Shown here: piece by piece, positions 21,240-32,519 of the stretch
Layout: the number at the start of each line of letters is the position of its first letter
Position numbering within the stretch: the stretch's first letter is position 1
From: Pteria penguin
Lineage: Eukaryota; Mollusca; Bivalvia; Pterioida; Pteriidae
Reading direction: 5' to 3'
Length of the DNA: 64,000 nucleotides
Assembly: GCA_035048485.1 (NCBI GenBank)
Contig: CM068588.1
Location: 31,122,769-31,186,768, forward strand
Translations under genes and position numbers: made by a program
The notes under the pieces: generated by a model
The model's input: only the letters and a program-made list of their open reading frames with translations
What the model was told of the DNA's origin: nothing
Database searches by the model: none

Positions 21240-21911
21240 GATTTTATTTAGCATGAAAAGATAACAGATGTACCGACTTTGATTCTCTTTCATATCTGAC
21301 CCAATGCTGTATGACACATATCACCAAGGACAGATACATAAAATGATTATAGTCCAATATACACAGAAAGCAACTTTATAAAACTATTCTACTGTATTTC
21401 ATTTACGAAACCTACTTAGGATTGTTCTGTACTGTATTTAATTAACATGTGATAATGACAGTAGTGAACGAATATATAAAAGTGCAAAATATAACGGATC
21501 TCCCGCTGCTTTTACTCAATTGTCTAAATAAGTGGTGATAGGGTCATCAAATTCCCGGATTTTAACATGTGTACGGAACAAGGTATGCCTTACTACATTA
21601 CAATACGTTTTATTGTAAGATGTCCATTAGTAATAGTTTTAAAACATTACATGGCGATATCAACTGTTTACTACAATCAATATGATTATGAGTTTTAGCA
21701 TATTTAGGTCCGTGGGTCTGTAAAAAGGAATAGAATTTGGGGAGGGAGTTGTTTCTTTTTGTCAGTAGCAGTCTATAGGAGTAGGCTTAAGAGTAAGACA
21801 CGTGTCTATGTAAAATGAAGCAATAAACAAGAAAATAAACAACTAAATTTAAATTCCAGAGTAAGAGCACGATTAACGTTGCAAAAAGAATTGTCTCCTA
21901 CTTAAGACAAA
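21240..21911 (+). repeat. duplicated 5' flank of copy 2, proximal part
   Basis: 21240-21665 matches 10691-11130 and 36875-37330. 21666-21911 (with taggtccgtgggtctg and gagtaggcttaagagtaag) matches 37330-37574 but is absent from the copy 1 flank. No gene. Confidence 0.75.
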
Positions 21912-22654
21912 CCGTTACCAATGCAAAGCAAACTTCTATTTATTAGTTCTCCTCCGTTAATAAATGTCCAATATGTATCATAATTATGAAACTCTCAACA
22001 TTATTATTAACGCAGATTTCCTCGTGAACTTAATGTCGAGATCGCGTTAACGTGCTTGACTGCCGCGTGAACGTGATTGACAGCCACGTTCGCTTGCTTA
22101 CAACTTAAAACTTACATTAAAATATACATAGAGAAGGATGATTGATATATACATTGTATATATTTAAATATTAAAATATATTACTGTGTGCATTTAAGTT
22201 TATATTTAGAATTAAATAATTAAATAAAATCCTAAGGAGTTAAGTGATGAATTTTAAAAATATTGAATATAATTTCCGAACATTGAATGTAATGAAATTT
22301 ATTCTTATTTTCGAATTTCCTTCCGCATTAACGCAAGGAGCGCACGCGCGTGCGGTCGAGCAGTCCTAGCACGTGTGCTAAAGCAGTCCTCGTGACCGTG
22401 TCATATATTGCATCGATCTCTTCGCCAATACTAAAGCCCCGGTCACAACCCGCCGTGCGTCTTTTTTTGTCCGTGCGTGGTTTTTTTTGGAGGTCACGTT
22501 CGCGGCGTTTTTCTGAACACTTGGGTAGGACGTGGCAAAAACAGAGAGGAAGCACGTCACACGCACGGTTGCACAAGGTGTGAGTACGTGGCCCGCACGC
22601 CCGTCTAGGGGTAAGCGGTTGTATGTATCGTATGTTGCGTAGGTGGTAATAAAT

Positions 22655-23066
22655 ATAGAACATATATACCATTTAATTTTGTGCACCATATGCGCATTTC
22701 GAGAAGTTATGTTTCTTTAGTGATGCTCGTGGCCGAATGATTGGAATATGAAAATTTGAATAGCAGTGTTGAAGCCAAAATGACGGAAAAGTGATCCAAA
22801 GAATCTATCTAAGGACAGAGCTATGCATGACGGAAATACTCTTTAGTTTTAGAGTGATTTACTTAATTTGATGACTGAAAATTTGAAGTATATGTATTTA
22901 ATGTCAGTACAAAAGCACTGAAAACTAGACTTATGATGCCCTCGGGAACTATCAGTCCACCAGCAGTGACACCGGCCTAGTGGTTATAATAAATATAGAA
23001 CATATATACCATTTAATTTTGTGCACCATATGCGCATTTCCACAAGTTATGTCTCTTCAGTGATAT
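22655..23066 (-). repeat. inverted copy of the ~345-bp dispersed repeat
   Basis: The segment is the reverse complement of the units at 20050-20800: it runs from the tgcaccatatgcgcattt word through tgatgccctcgggaactatc to a second tgcaccatatgcgcattt word and agttatgtctcttcagtg. It is inserted in the GC-rich DNA next to the Harbinger transposase. Confidence 0.8.
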
Positions 23067-23304
23067 TCGTAAGTGAGATGTACGTGCTGACAACGTGCTT
23101 ACAACGTAAGATCTCCGTGCAATTGCCATGTTAACGTACGGAGGCAGTACTTACACGCACTGCTCACATACGGTGTTCTTACTCGCTCGCCTGTTGTAAG
23201 TGCGTGCAAGTGCGGTGAACGTGAGTTTATTTCGCCCGCTGTTGGGTAATATATATTATAAAAACAATCATATTTCCCCAGAAATCACATCTGTCGCTGT
23301 CTTG

Positions 23305-24210
23305 AAATGCCATCCCTACAACCGCAGATATTGCGAATTCTGCTGCTGCAAGAGCAGTTTGCAGTGGCACGGCAGGAACACGAGGTGTTATTACTTGCCC
23401 TGTTACGGGAAATGGAGAGGTAACAAGAAGGCCGACGCAGGAGATGGTGGGCTCACCCATGGATCGAGAGGAGGAGGCTTTTCGGACAGTACGAAACGTT
23501 GTTTCAAGAGCTCGAGCGTTAATCGAGAGGGGACTATGTCGGATACATCTGAGTAGATCCAGATCTCTTCGCAGAGCTTCTGCTCCGGGTGACCCCACGA
23601 ATAACCAAGGGCCCAAGGCTTGTGCTTTCATGGTTTTTCTATATTTATTTTTATCTATATTTTCTAGGCATTGATTTAATACCTAAAGTTATTTTACTTC
23701 TTGGGTAAAGTATATCATTTAAATTTTATGTTTCAGGAGGCGCCGCCCTCTGGAGTCTGGCCTGAAATTGGCCATTACCCTTCGGTTTTTGGCGACGGGG
23801 AACAGCTACAGGTCACTTGCCTTTGACTTCCGCGTAGCACACAACAGCATATGCCAGTTCATACCGGAGGTCTGCACCGCTATCTACGAAGAATATAAGG
23901 AGGAGATGCTCACCATGACCTCAACACAGGACGAATGGAAGACCGTTGCCCGCCAGTTTGGAACGCGATAGAACTTTCACCACTGTTGTGGGGCAATAGA
24001 CGGGAACCATATCGCCGTTAAAGAGCCCAAGAAAAATGGATCGCTCTATTACAATTATAAAGGTTTCTTTTCTGTGGTGCTTATGGCAGTCGTTGATGCT
24101 AAGTATTCCTTCTTGTGGTGCATTATGGGGGCCAACGGATCCTCCTCAGACGTACGCATGTTCAATCATCCACCCTCCGGGCGGTACTGGAGAGTGCAGA
24201 TAATGAGCAG
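23305..24210 (+). pseudogene. Harbinger/PIF-type transposase (HARBI1-like), degraded
   Basis: The plus strand, read over frameshifts, starts MPSLQPQILRILLLQEQF (about 23308). It then shows an Arg-rich/Trp block, and FGQYETLFQELE and PRITKGP blocks to about 23615. An intron-like gap ends at ttttatgtttcag (about 23736). It continues RRRPLESGL, LAITLRFLATGNSYRSLAF, a stop in place of Trp near 23970, NFHHCCGAIDGNHIAV, YYNYKGFFSVVLMAVVDA and GANGSSSDVRMFN. CGAIDG and VDA belong to the DDE-type nuclease of Harbinger transposases. The frame breaks at about 24190 and the C-terminal catalytic part is gone. Frameshifts, a nonsense codon and the truncation make it non-functional. Harbinger elements move by cut-and-paste with a Myb/SANT-like partner protein. 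Confidence 0.8.
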
Positions 24211-24382
24211 TTGGTCTTCTCCTTACCCACTTCTTCTTGCGCCCCCTCTCAGATCCACATTTACTCTCCTCACTACCAGACTCGCTGGCATCACCATCTG
24301 AATCGTCTATCCTCCTCTCCTTTTCCTTTGTGGCCGCTCGATTCTTTTTGGCCTGTTTTCTCGCTGCCGTTTTCGGTGGCAT
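24205..24382 (-). pseudogene. N-terminal fragment of a second Harbinger frame, facing the transposase
   Basis: Minus-strand frame starting at the ATG at 24382: MPPKTAARKQAKKNRAAT, then an acidic Ser/Asp/Glu-rich linker and a RGRKKKWVRRR run. A basic-acidic protein encoded opposite the transposase suits the accessory DNA-binding (Myb/SANT-like) protein of Harbinger elements, but the domain itself is missing. It abuts the truncated transposase, implying an internal deletion that removed the 3' halves of both genes. Confidence 0.45.
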
Positions 24383-24885
24383 CTTGAAGACATATAATGG
24401 CACACATCCGCCGTCGGCTCGACTTTTATATACTGCAGAGGTCAGTGCGCACACCGTGCATTGTAAGTGCGGAGCACGTACTTGCTCGGTAAGGTCCGCC
24501 TGAGTTCTGTGCGCTTTTTGGACAGTTGAACTGAGGAAGTGCCGAGTAAGCACAGACCACGCACTTATTACGTGCGCAGCACGTGGAGCAAATGACCATT
24601 GGATTTTATTAACAAGACTCGCGGAGGCAGTGCGCTATGCCCACGTAGACGTACAGTGCACGGGCGTCACCGGTACTTGAACTGAATCCGTAGACCGCCC
24701 GCAGCTCGAACGCAGAGAAAGTTCCTCATGCAGTAAACATGCTACGGCGTGTCTGCGTGCTCCCAAATCCGGTACTCACCACGTACGGATCCCTAAATTA
24801 TGCCCACGTTTGTACTGTGGTGTGGTTCCAAACTAGGATCCTCCGACGACTCACGAAACGAATATTAAGCCATTCACAGTATACA

Positions 24886-27056
24886 ACGTGTCTGATTTAT
24901 ATTCTTGTAAACTATATTTATTTATTATATACGTATGTATGTACGAGATTGTTATTGTGCTATAAACGAGTACTCTCGTTACATTTCATTCCAGATCTGA
25001 CAGAGGCCGGACTCAATCCCGCTACAGATCCTACCTATGTCCTTCTTTTGATTCTAGGAGCAGGCTTTGTACCATTAAATAGAATGAGACATGTAAGAGT
25101 ACTATTAGTAATGCACATTGCCTTATAGATGGTATATAATCCAATTATAAGTAAATAATTTAATTTCAACGGTATCGATGGTTTTGATTGGTCATAAAAT
25201 TGATTTTATTTCTGTCATACAAACTTTTCTATGAAGACACGCGACCTAATACTGAAACTACTTTTGTGTATCACCAATGCTGTATTTGGGATAAATAAAA
25301 GCAATTGCTAACTTTGAAGACAAAATGCACAACTAAGTGAGAAACTAACTTATAGTTCTGCTGAAAATTCTTCAGAACTCGCCGTGTTGCTGTTTGTGCA
25401 TCGTTCAAATAACCTTCATATTTGTATAACAGTGAAAAAAATTACAGAAACATTTATTGATTAGTACAAGTTTGTAAGCAAATAACACAAAATTTGATTA
25501 TTTAAGTTTTCCAGTTAGAAAAGATAGCAAAATATGAAATTTCCATCACGAGTAATGTGTAGAATATCACAGATTTGCCAGTATTATACCTGCATTAATG
25601 GCATCTATATGTTTATATAAAACAAAAGCCTAGAGCATGGCAACGATCTAAAATAATATCGGTGAGAGTGTAGATGTTTCCAGGTTAGTATAAATAAATC
25701 ATAAAATTTCCTTCCATAGATAATTTTCTTATTCTATAGATATACGTAACAACCACCTTATTTAAACGTCTCCTGAGAAACGTTTGAATCCCATGTAGAT
25801 CCATTTCTTTTGTTTATTTCGTGGATTTCCCTCAATGAATTATAGTTTTTCAATAAAAGCAAAATTTGGTAGTTCTGGCATTTATTATTTTTAACTCTAC
25901 CAGTGAGTGGCGATGGTGATTTCAGTTCACCATACCAAGTCGATACCATAACTTCATTACAATCGAACATTTTTGTGATGTATTTTTACGTGCTATTTTC
26001 TTGTATTCTCTGCATGTCCTCAACGACTTTAGTTATACACCTGAGTCAGAAGTCTACCATTTAACTACGAAAGTATTTGATCTCTAAAAATGAAATTGTT
26101 CACTATTTTAATGAAGGTAGCAAAATCTTAGCATTTTGCTAATATTGAAAGTATCGTCACTTGATTTTCACGGTATAGTGAAGGAATATTGATTGTATGT
26201 TTGTTCGTAAATTGTATGTGGCTTTATTCACTGCCATTTATACTTTCAAGTACATCTATCATTGCGACTTTTCTTACACAGGTATAATATTGATTAGAAA
26301 TTTAATACGGATCCTATCATATCAAAAGCATTCTTTCTTCTTTCTTATATAACTTTTATACTATGAAAGCATTTTAATACATGAGAAAAAAAAACTTAGG
26401 TTACAACATAATTTCATATTTGGTCAATATTATTTATGGTAAATCCATAGCAGAAGTGTAAGAGAAAAACGATTGATAACTTTGTAAAGATAATGCAACA
26501 AAGTACATTGCATCGTTCATTGATAATGATTTCGTGACAGTTGGTTTATGTAATATGTTCTGTAACGGTGTCATGGCTCCATTTTAAGAGAAACAATGAA
26601 ACCACACATTGAATGATGTATCATTTATTATTCTTTGTCTCTTTTGGCACGACACACATTTTATTTCGACACAGTAGTTTTACATTCGTAATATAGTAAT
26701 ACTACTCTGTACCATTGTATTCGGTTCAAGCTTTACCTGTAGTAGCACAGTGTCATTCTAATTTTCTTTTCTACAATTTGGCTCTTTAACACGTTAGGCC
26801 TTTACTTGAAATTTCTACAAGTACGCAAAATACCCAGCTGTCGCACACAAGTATTGTTTGAACACCACTAAAGATTTAATGACTGTGGAACTTTTAAATA
26901 ACAAATATGGAAGAAGGAATGTTTTTATATCTTATTTTTCGTTTTTTCAACATTAAAGTTGAAAATCCCATTTTTAACCTTGGAAATTCCACTATTCTAT
27001 TATGTTTTATTATGTATTATTATTAGTGTATTATGCTTTACTTTTATGTATTATAT

Positions 27057-27089
<33 letters not shown>

Positions 27090-27282
27090 TTAAAAAATTA
27101 GGAAATTAAAAATTTTTATTTTCTTTAATTTATTTTAGTTTTTCTTTTTTAATTTCATATATATGTATATATTGTATAGTACACAATCAAATAATATTTC
27201 TGAAGAATCGATATGGTGAAGCGTTAATGGAATAAGCGAATCAGAAATGGATGATGTGAAATTCTAATTCTTATATATATAT

Positions 27283-27346
<64 letters not shown>

Positions 27347-27600
27347 TTATATAAGAGCAGCATGATTTAGACAATCATGTTTATTCTTATGTTTTTATGC
27401 ACATTTCCCATGTTCATTTCTGTCATTTTGTTTGGTGATAGTGGTTACTAATATTAATCTACTCATGATGATAATTTAAAGGATAATAACATATTATAGG
27501 ATTATATATTATTGTAGGGATACAAAATTATGAAAGGAAGAAAATATGCTTCAAATAATTGTGCTTATAAAAATATTAAAATTTTATAACTCTAAAACAA
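24886..27600 (+). repeat. duplicated 5' flank of copy 2, distal part
   Basis: Matches 11150-12837 with extra sequence at about 26110-27250. That insert ends with (ATA)n at about 27058-27090 and a TA/GT microsatellite at 27270-27345. No gene. The frame at 24739-25128 spans the insertion junction and is fortuitous. Confidence 0.75.
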
Positions 27601-27601
27601 T

Positions 27602-27752
27602 AGTGAACAGCTGCTATGAAATCCGGATTTTCCCGGATGTTTACTTCATCAAAAGTTGTTATAGCATATCAAGTGGGAACACTGGTAGCATAAATAGTGC
27701 GGGAGATCACTGATCAAACGTCGACAATTGGACAACAAGCAATCCATTCAAG
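27602..27752 (+). promoter_or_regulatory. core promoter and 5' UTR exon of peptide gene copy 2
   Basis: This block is nearly identical to copy 1's: E-box, ccggattttcccgg with a kB-like minus strand, and TATA-like CATAAATA at 27689-27696. The untranslated exon ends at 27752 (CAAG|gtaacg). Confidence 0.55.
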
Positions 27753-27864
27753 GTAACGCCTATATTGTCTATTTATTTCTAAATTATTTATCGATGGGTA
27801 TTTTATGCACATCATTTCGAATTCAGTATATTTTCAGAAATATCAATCCCAAAGTCTTACTGTG

Positions 27865-28030
27865 TCTAAACCTAGCGTGCTTTTTCCTTGCCGAGAGGTA
27901 CAATTTCAAAATCCATTTACAAATTGTCGTTGTCCTGTCATTTGAACGAGACAGGAAAACCGAGGTCTTCGTCACGGTAGACGATGTAACGTAAAATTCT
28001 GACTTTTTCAAGCGAGTTCGATGCATAAGT
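27865..28030 (+). mobile_element. SINE fragment in intron 1 (copy 2)
   Basis: Counterpart of 13110-13275 with the same ends, keeping the tttgaacgagacaggaaaac core. The copy 2 version has lost the clear B box (aaaatccatttac in place of ttcgaatcc). Confidence 0.5.
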
Positions 28031-28391
28031 AAGAAATCCCACATGTGTAAAATGTATCATTCACATACCGTTGTTACCTATTATTATAGACTATGATTAT
28101 TATTATTTGGTTCTGTACATTATCTTGAATTCTAAAATTGCAAAATTATCATCTGTATGATACACCGTTCAGAGTTTTCAGACTAGATAAATTCGAATGT
28201 TATCATACTGCATTGTATTTATAGTTAAGATTAGTAAATTGCAAAATAGGTATAATGGAATAAAGTTGGTTACATGTTATTTCAACTTGAATTATGATAT
28301 CCAAAGTAGTAGATTTCATTATCAATTCTATTCTGAAGAATTCTTCCTTAATATAAGTAATACGTTTTATTTTCTGTATATACATACACAG

Positions 28392-30574
28392 ATGATTGGC
28401 AAAACAGCTCTTGTTTTACTCTTCATTGTGATGTTGCTATGTATCGACGATTCGGAAAGTTGGTGGAGGAGGCGACGACGTCGACATCGCGTGCGAATTA
28501 GAGTACATACCCCACGGTGGCGCGGATCTGGCCATGTGCATTATAACAACGGCAGATGGAGTGGTCGTGGCTCTGTTTACTACAACAACGGACGATGGGG
28601 AGCTAGTGGGCATGTTAATTACAATCACGGAAGATGGAGAGTTTCCGGGAGGATTACATGGAGAGGAAAGCGAGATGTGTGTACAACATTATTACTTAGA
28701 ATTATATTATTACTTAACAATGAAAGAAAATCAGTTGTAACATCGAATTTAATTTTCCTATTCTTAAAACATGTAATTGATGCGACTTGTAAACATGTCA
28801 ACTTACAAAAAAGTTTCTTTTCAATTTTTGCAAGCAATCAGAACAACCATAAACATAATTGTATTTTGAAAAGCGAGGATAGGGGCTGGAAAGGGGGGGG
28901 TGTCCGGTGGTTAAGTGCTGGTCTAATCTGATGTAATGGTCTTAACCCTATCCCCGATGTCACCTCGGTTTTTTTCTTAGGTGATTTATCATCTTGGGCT
29001 TCCCTATCTGTCCTTCGAATGAGACAGTGAAAGCTGAGGTCTCGTGTCACAGAATAAACCGATGTCCCCGTATCACGGTATATGTTGACGCGTGCAGGAC
29101 AAAATGATGGCGGCACCAGGCAGGTCCCTCAACCACATAAGTGAAATAATCTTGGTGTGGTGTAAAACTCTAATTAAACCATCAAATAGACAATATTTAT
29201 CAAAAGTTTTACAGTAAAGATATACGTTTCAAGATATCTAACTCATGAGTACTATGATATTAATCATATTATTTGGCTAATTTGCGTAAGTACAATTAAG
29301 CAGTATATTGAAGCAATATAGGCTGTATATCAGATGCAAAAATGATACTTACAGGAAAACCATATTAATTGAATTTTTCCCATGAGATGTTTTAATGTTA
29401 AAAGAAGATAAAGTTAATATTTAACATTCGTAGTACGTGAGGGGGTTAAAGAACAAAAGTCTACATGGAGAAATATTTCTACCGCGTCCAGATTAAACAA
29501 TGGAAAAAAACTTTATGGGAATAATATTCTTTTCCTAGGCATATCAATGCAATTTAAACTGAGATATTGAAATGGTATTCTAACATTACCAAGTTCTTTT
29601 ATGGAACTACATTTTAAACAAACTAAATGGCAAACTCATTAAACTAAATTAACGAGCAATAAAATATGAAAATACAAGATTGTACATTCTCTTAAGAAAA
29701 TTATTATTTATCCTGAAATATTCTACTTGTGTGTTGGATATTCAATATTCAACATGTGTATTTTTTATTTTAGGAGGACCGTATTATGTCAATACATAGA
29801 ATTATCACCTATTGAAATCGGTTTATCGTAATTACAATGAAATACACATATATGTGATCTGGTATTTATCTTTGTCTATACTAGCGTTCTTCCTAAATAA
29901 TACAACTGGTACCGATATGCAACTTGCTCGATGAAGCCAACACAACATTTATTCATTTAATTTTCAGGTGTCCGGACCTTTCAGCATTCAAATCCGACTT
30001 AATGAATGTCTGTTTGACACCTATGACCTAAACATGGATAACAAGATATCTGCAAAGGAGGTGCTGTACGTGTTTGAAAATCACAAGAAAGAAAACAAGG
30101 AAATTGACGTTACAGTGAAGAAATTTATCAACTCACTTGACAGTATAAAGGGTAGGGTTCATTCATTACGTTTCATTTTCAGAAGTATATTGCTTTTTCA
30201 CAAATTTTGATAGGAAAGATGAAAATTTGAATGTATATTTCATTTATCATTCTAACAGTCCATCCATCCATCCATCCATCCATCCATCCATTCATCCATC
30301 TAGTTATCCATCCACCCATTCTTTTACTAAATATGAGTTTACTGTTACAGGAGAAACTTAAGTAGAATTTGGGACTTGAACCTGTCATTTTATCTACATC
30401 TCTGTGACATTTACTGTTTAAAAAACTCTTCGTCACATTATTTTCTTCTTTACTGGTCAATTCTTATATCACGGGTTCAATATTTCATGAATTTTATTTC
30501 TTAATATAGCTGATGGATTCATTAGCAGGGCTGAATTTAAGGCGTCTGTTTCTACCACAATCAAAGGATGCTGA
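28392..30574 (+). CDS. myticalin/mytimycin-type antimicrobial peptide precursor, copy 2 (177 aa)
   Basis: Coding exons: 28392-28676, 29968-30151 and 30510-30574, with the same phases and splice contexts as copy 1. Signal peptide and mature peptide are identical to copy 1 except Tyr48 to His; the GKR processing signal at 92-94 is kept. In the propeptide I see Asn101 to Ser and, in EF-hand loop 1, Asp to Asn at loop position 3 ([12 protein letters not shown]), a substitution tolerated in EF-hands. The C-terminal segment [11 protein letters not shown]...KGC is identical. The mature exon has only a few further, silent changes, so the duplication looks recent or recently homogenised. No stop, frameshift or splice-site loss is visible, so it should be functional. 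As in copy 1, the first exon's frame stays open into intron 2, so an intron-retained form would end with an unrelated tail. Confidence 0.8.
28515..28670 (+). repeat. 39-bp coding repeat in the mature-peptide exon (copy 2)
   Basis: Four 39-bp units in register with those of copy 1. Confidence 0.8.
28890..29150 (+). mobile_element. tRNA-related SINE in intron 2 (copy 2)
   Basis: Same insertion as 14300-14570. Here the head reads gtccggtggttaagtgctgg, and the ccttcgaatgagacagtg core and cgtgcaggacaaaatgatgg tail are well kept. Confidence 0.5.
30258..30320 (+). repeat. (CATC)n microsatellite in intron 3 (copy 2)
   Basis: About ten ccat/catc repeats. Copy 1 has a shorter run at 15651-15685 and copy 3 only a trace near 38165. 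Confidence 0.85.
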
Positions 30575-30742
30575 GGTAAATTAATAAATCTATTAGTTTT
30601 AATGTAATAATTTATTTATATATTATTCTTATTAAAACTTCCTTCCTGTTACCAAATTCAATCTTGAACTGTTTAATCAGTTCTTTTTGTGATTTAAATG
30701 TTGTATTGTGTAAATAATCAAGATTGTCCATATTTGTTTCAG

Positions 30743-30810
30743 TGGACAGAGAGTACATGTATTAATATAGTCTGACATGCATGTTTGAAATAAAAATATC
30801 AAAAACTTCA
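30743..30810 (+). other. 3' UTR exon and poly(A) signal of copy 2
   Basis: The acceptor tttgtttcag ends at 30742 and AATAAA is at 30789-30794. Donor one base after the stop, as in copy 1. Confidence 0.65.
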
Positions 30811-31639
30811 TACTGGTTTTGCAGTCACTTTTGTGAGTTTTTCTCTCTTTTTTTCTTTTTCTGCAAGTAATATTACAGATACATGATGAACCATTAGTCA
30901 TTTATGCATTATATCATACTAGATATAGATGTGCATTCAAAACTAAATCCACTTTGCTCATCACTCAAGCACGCGGTATAATCATCAAAGTCGAAGCATA
31001 GATAAGGTACATGACAAATATATTACCGACTTAGTAGAGTTTGCAGGATATACATGGATCTTCTAGCCTTTCGAGAAATTAGAAAAGAGGACGCACATAA
31101 GAAGATTTAAAGAGATACATTTTTATACGAGAAATGATTATATAATGACTGTCTTGAAAATATCATTTATCATTTCTCGTAAACTAGCTTTGTTAACAAA
31201 AAAATTAATAATGATAATAGTATTAAAATAATACAAAATAGAAAACACTCGTGGTATCAAAATATGTAGATAATATTGTGGCTCACTTGGTACCACGGAA
31301 TATATTCATAGATTCATAGCGAAAAAGAACCGAGATGAAGTGTTCCATTACACGAAAACCGATCTCTTATTTGTCTAGCAACTTCCGTTATGAATTTCTG
31401 AAATATTTCAACATAACAAAATAATATTTGATTTTAAGATATAGATCATTATAAAATTCAGGTTATTCTAAAGATTTAATGAAACATTAAAAAGATCAAC
31501 AAACACATCGTTCTAAGAAAAAAAAACAAAAAACAAAAAAAAAAACACCCCCCCAAAAACATAAAAAAAACCAAGATAAAAAAAAAAAAATAATAAAAGA
31601 AAAGAAAAAAAAAAACCCAAAACAAAAACAACAACAACA

Positions 31640-32372
31640 ACAACAAAATAAGGTAAATTGTGAGAAAATAAAGAAGATTTCTTAGTGATATTGGTTGAAA
31701 CGTAAAAGAAAAACTTCCACCATAGATATCTGCAGACATAAGTATATCAAAACGCATTACACTTCTGTAGTGTGTTTTTGTGTTAGTTTTGGTATCTTCC
31801 CTGTCTGATTTTTATATTGACCCGTACTCAATTCAAAACCTCCGAGGAATAGGTAATAACATGGGGTAACCCAAAACAAAAACAACAACAAAAAAATAAG
31901 GTAAATTGTGAGAAAATAAAGAAGATTTCTTAGTGATATTGGTTGAAATGTAAAAGAAAAACTTCCACCATAGATATCTGCAGACATAAGTATATTAAAA
32001 CGCATTACACTTCTGTAGTGTGTTTTTGTGTTAGTTTTGGTATCTTCCCTGTCTGATTTTTATATTGACCCCTACTCAATTCAAAACCTCCGAGGAATAG
32101 GTAATAACATGGGGTAACCCAAAACAAAAACAACAACAACAACAAAAAAATAAGGTAAATTGTGAGAAAATAAAGAAGATTTCTTAGTGATATTGGTTGA
32201 AATGTAAAAGAAAAACTTCCACCATAGATATCTGCAGACATAAGTATATCAAAACGCATTACACTTCTGTGGTGTGTTTTTGTGTTAGTTTTGGTATCTT
32301 CCCTGTCTGATTTTTATATTGACCCGTACTCAATTCAAAACCTCCGAGGAATAGGTAATAACATGGGGTAAC
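31640..32372 (+). repeat. three tandem ~250-bp units in the 3' flank of copy 2
   Basis: Units begin with an A-rich aacaacaac spacer and ataaggtaaattgtgag, and end with tgacccgtactcaattc and acatggggtaaccc. Starts are about 31645, 31895 and 32145. Copies 1 and 3 carry one unit each (about 17010-17255 and 43680-43900). The Leu/Phe-rich minus-strand frames that repeat here are products of the A-rich spacer. Confidence 0.85.
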
Positions 32373-32519
32373 CCATTTTCGTCAATTTGTCAAAAAGTCA
32401 CTTAAATTATCCAATGTTATGGTTATTACTGATAATATTATTTATGTACTTGTACCTATTTTCATATCTCATAATGTTTCATTCCTGTTGATTAAAAAAA
32501 ATCACCTACAGCACTTCCA

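Larger units (their letters stand above)
21912..24885. mobile_element. composite insertion in the copy 2 flank (Harbinger remnant plus inverted dispersed repeat)
   Basis: At about 24886 the sequence resumes the tctgatttatattcttg block that follows directly in the copy 1 flank (11150). Everything between is extra. It is visibly richer in G, C and CpG than its surroundings (22030-22110, 22320-22610, 23070-23240, 24400-24800), which points to a foreign element. It contains a Harbinger transposase pseudogene, a second opposing frame and an inverted ~345-bp repeat. I could not define terminal inverted repeats. Confidence 0.6.

Noticed and set aside
22328..22672. Basic 114-codon minus-strand frame in GC-rich DNA
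   Set aside because: It ends inside the dispersed repeat and lies in Harbinger non-coding sequence; no family recognised and no support beyond GC-rich composition.
31476..32259. Three near-identical Leu/Phe-rich minus-strand proteins
   Set aside because: They derive from a triplicated non-coding unit and A-rich spacers; the single copies at 17010 and 43680 do not keep the frame.
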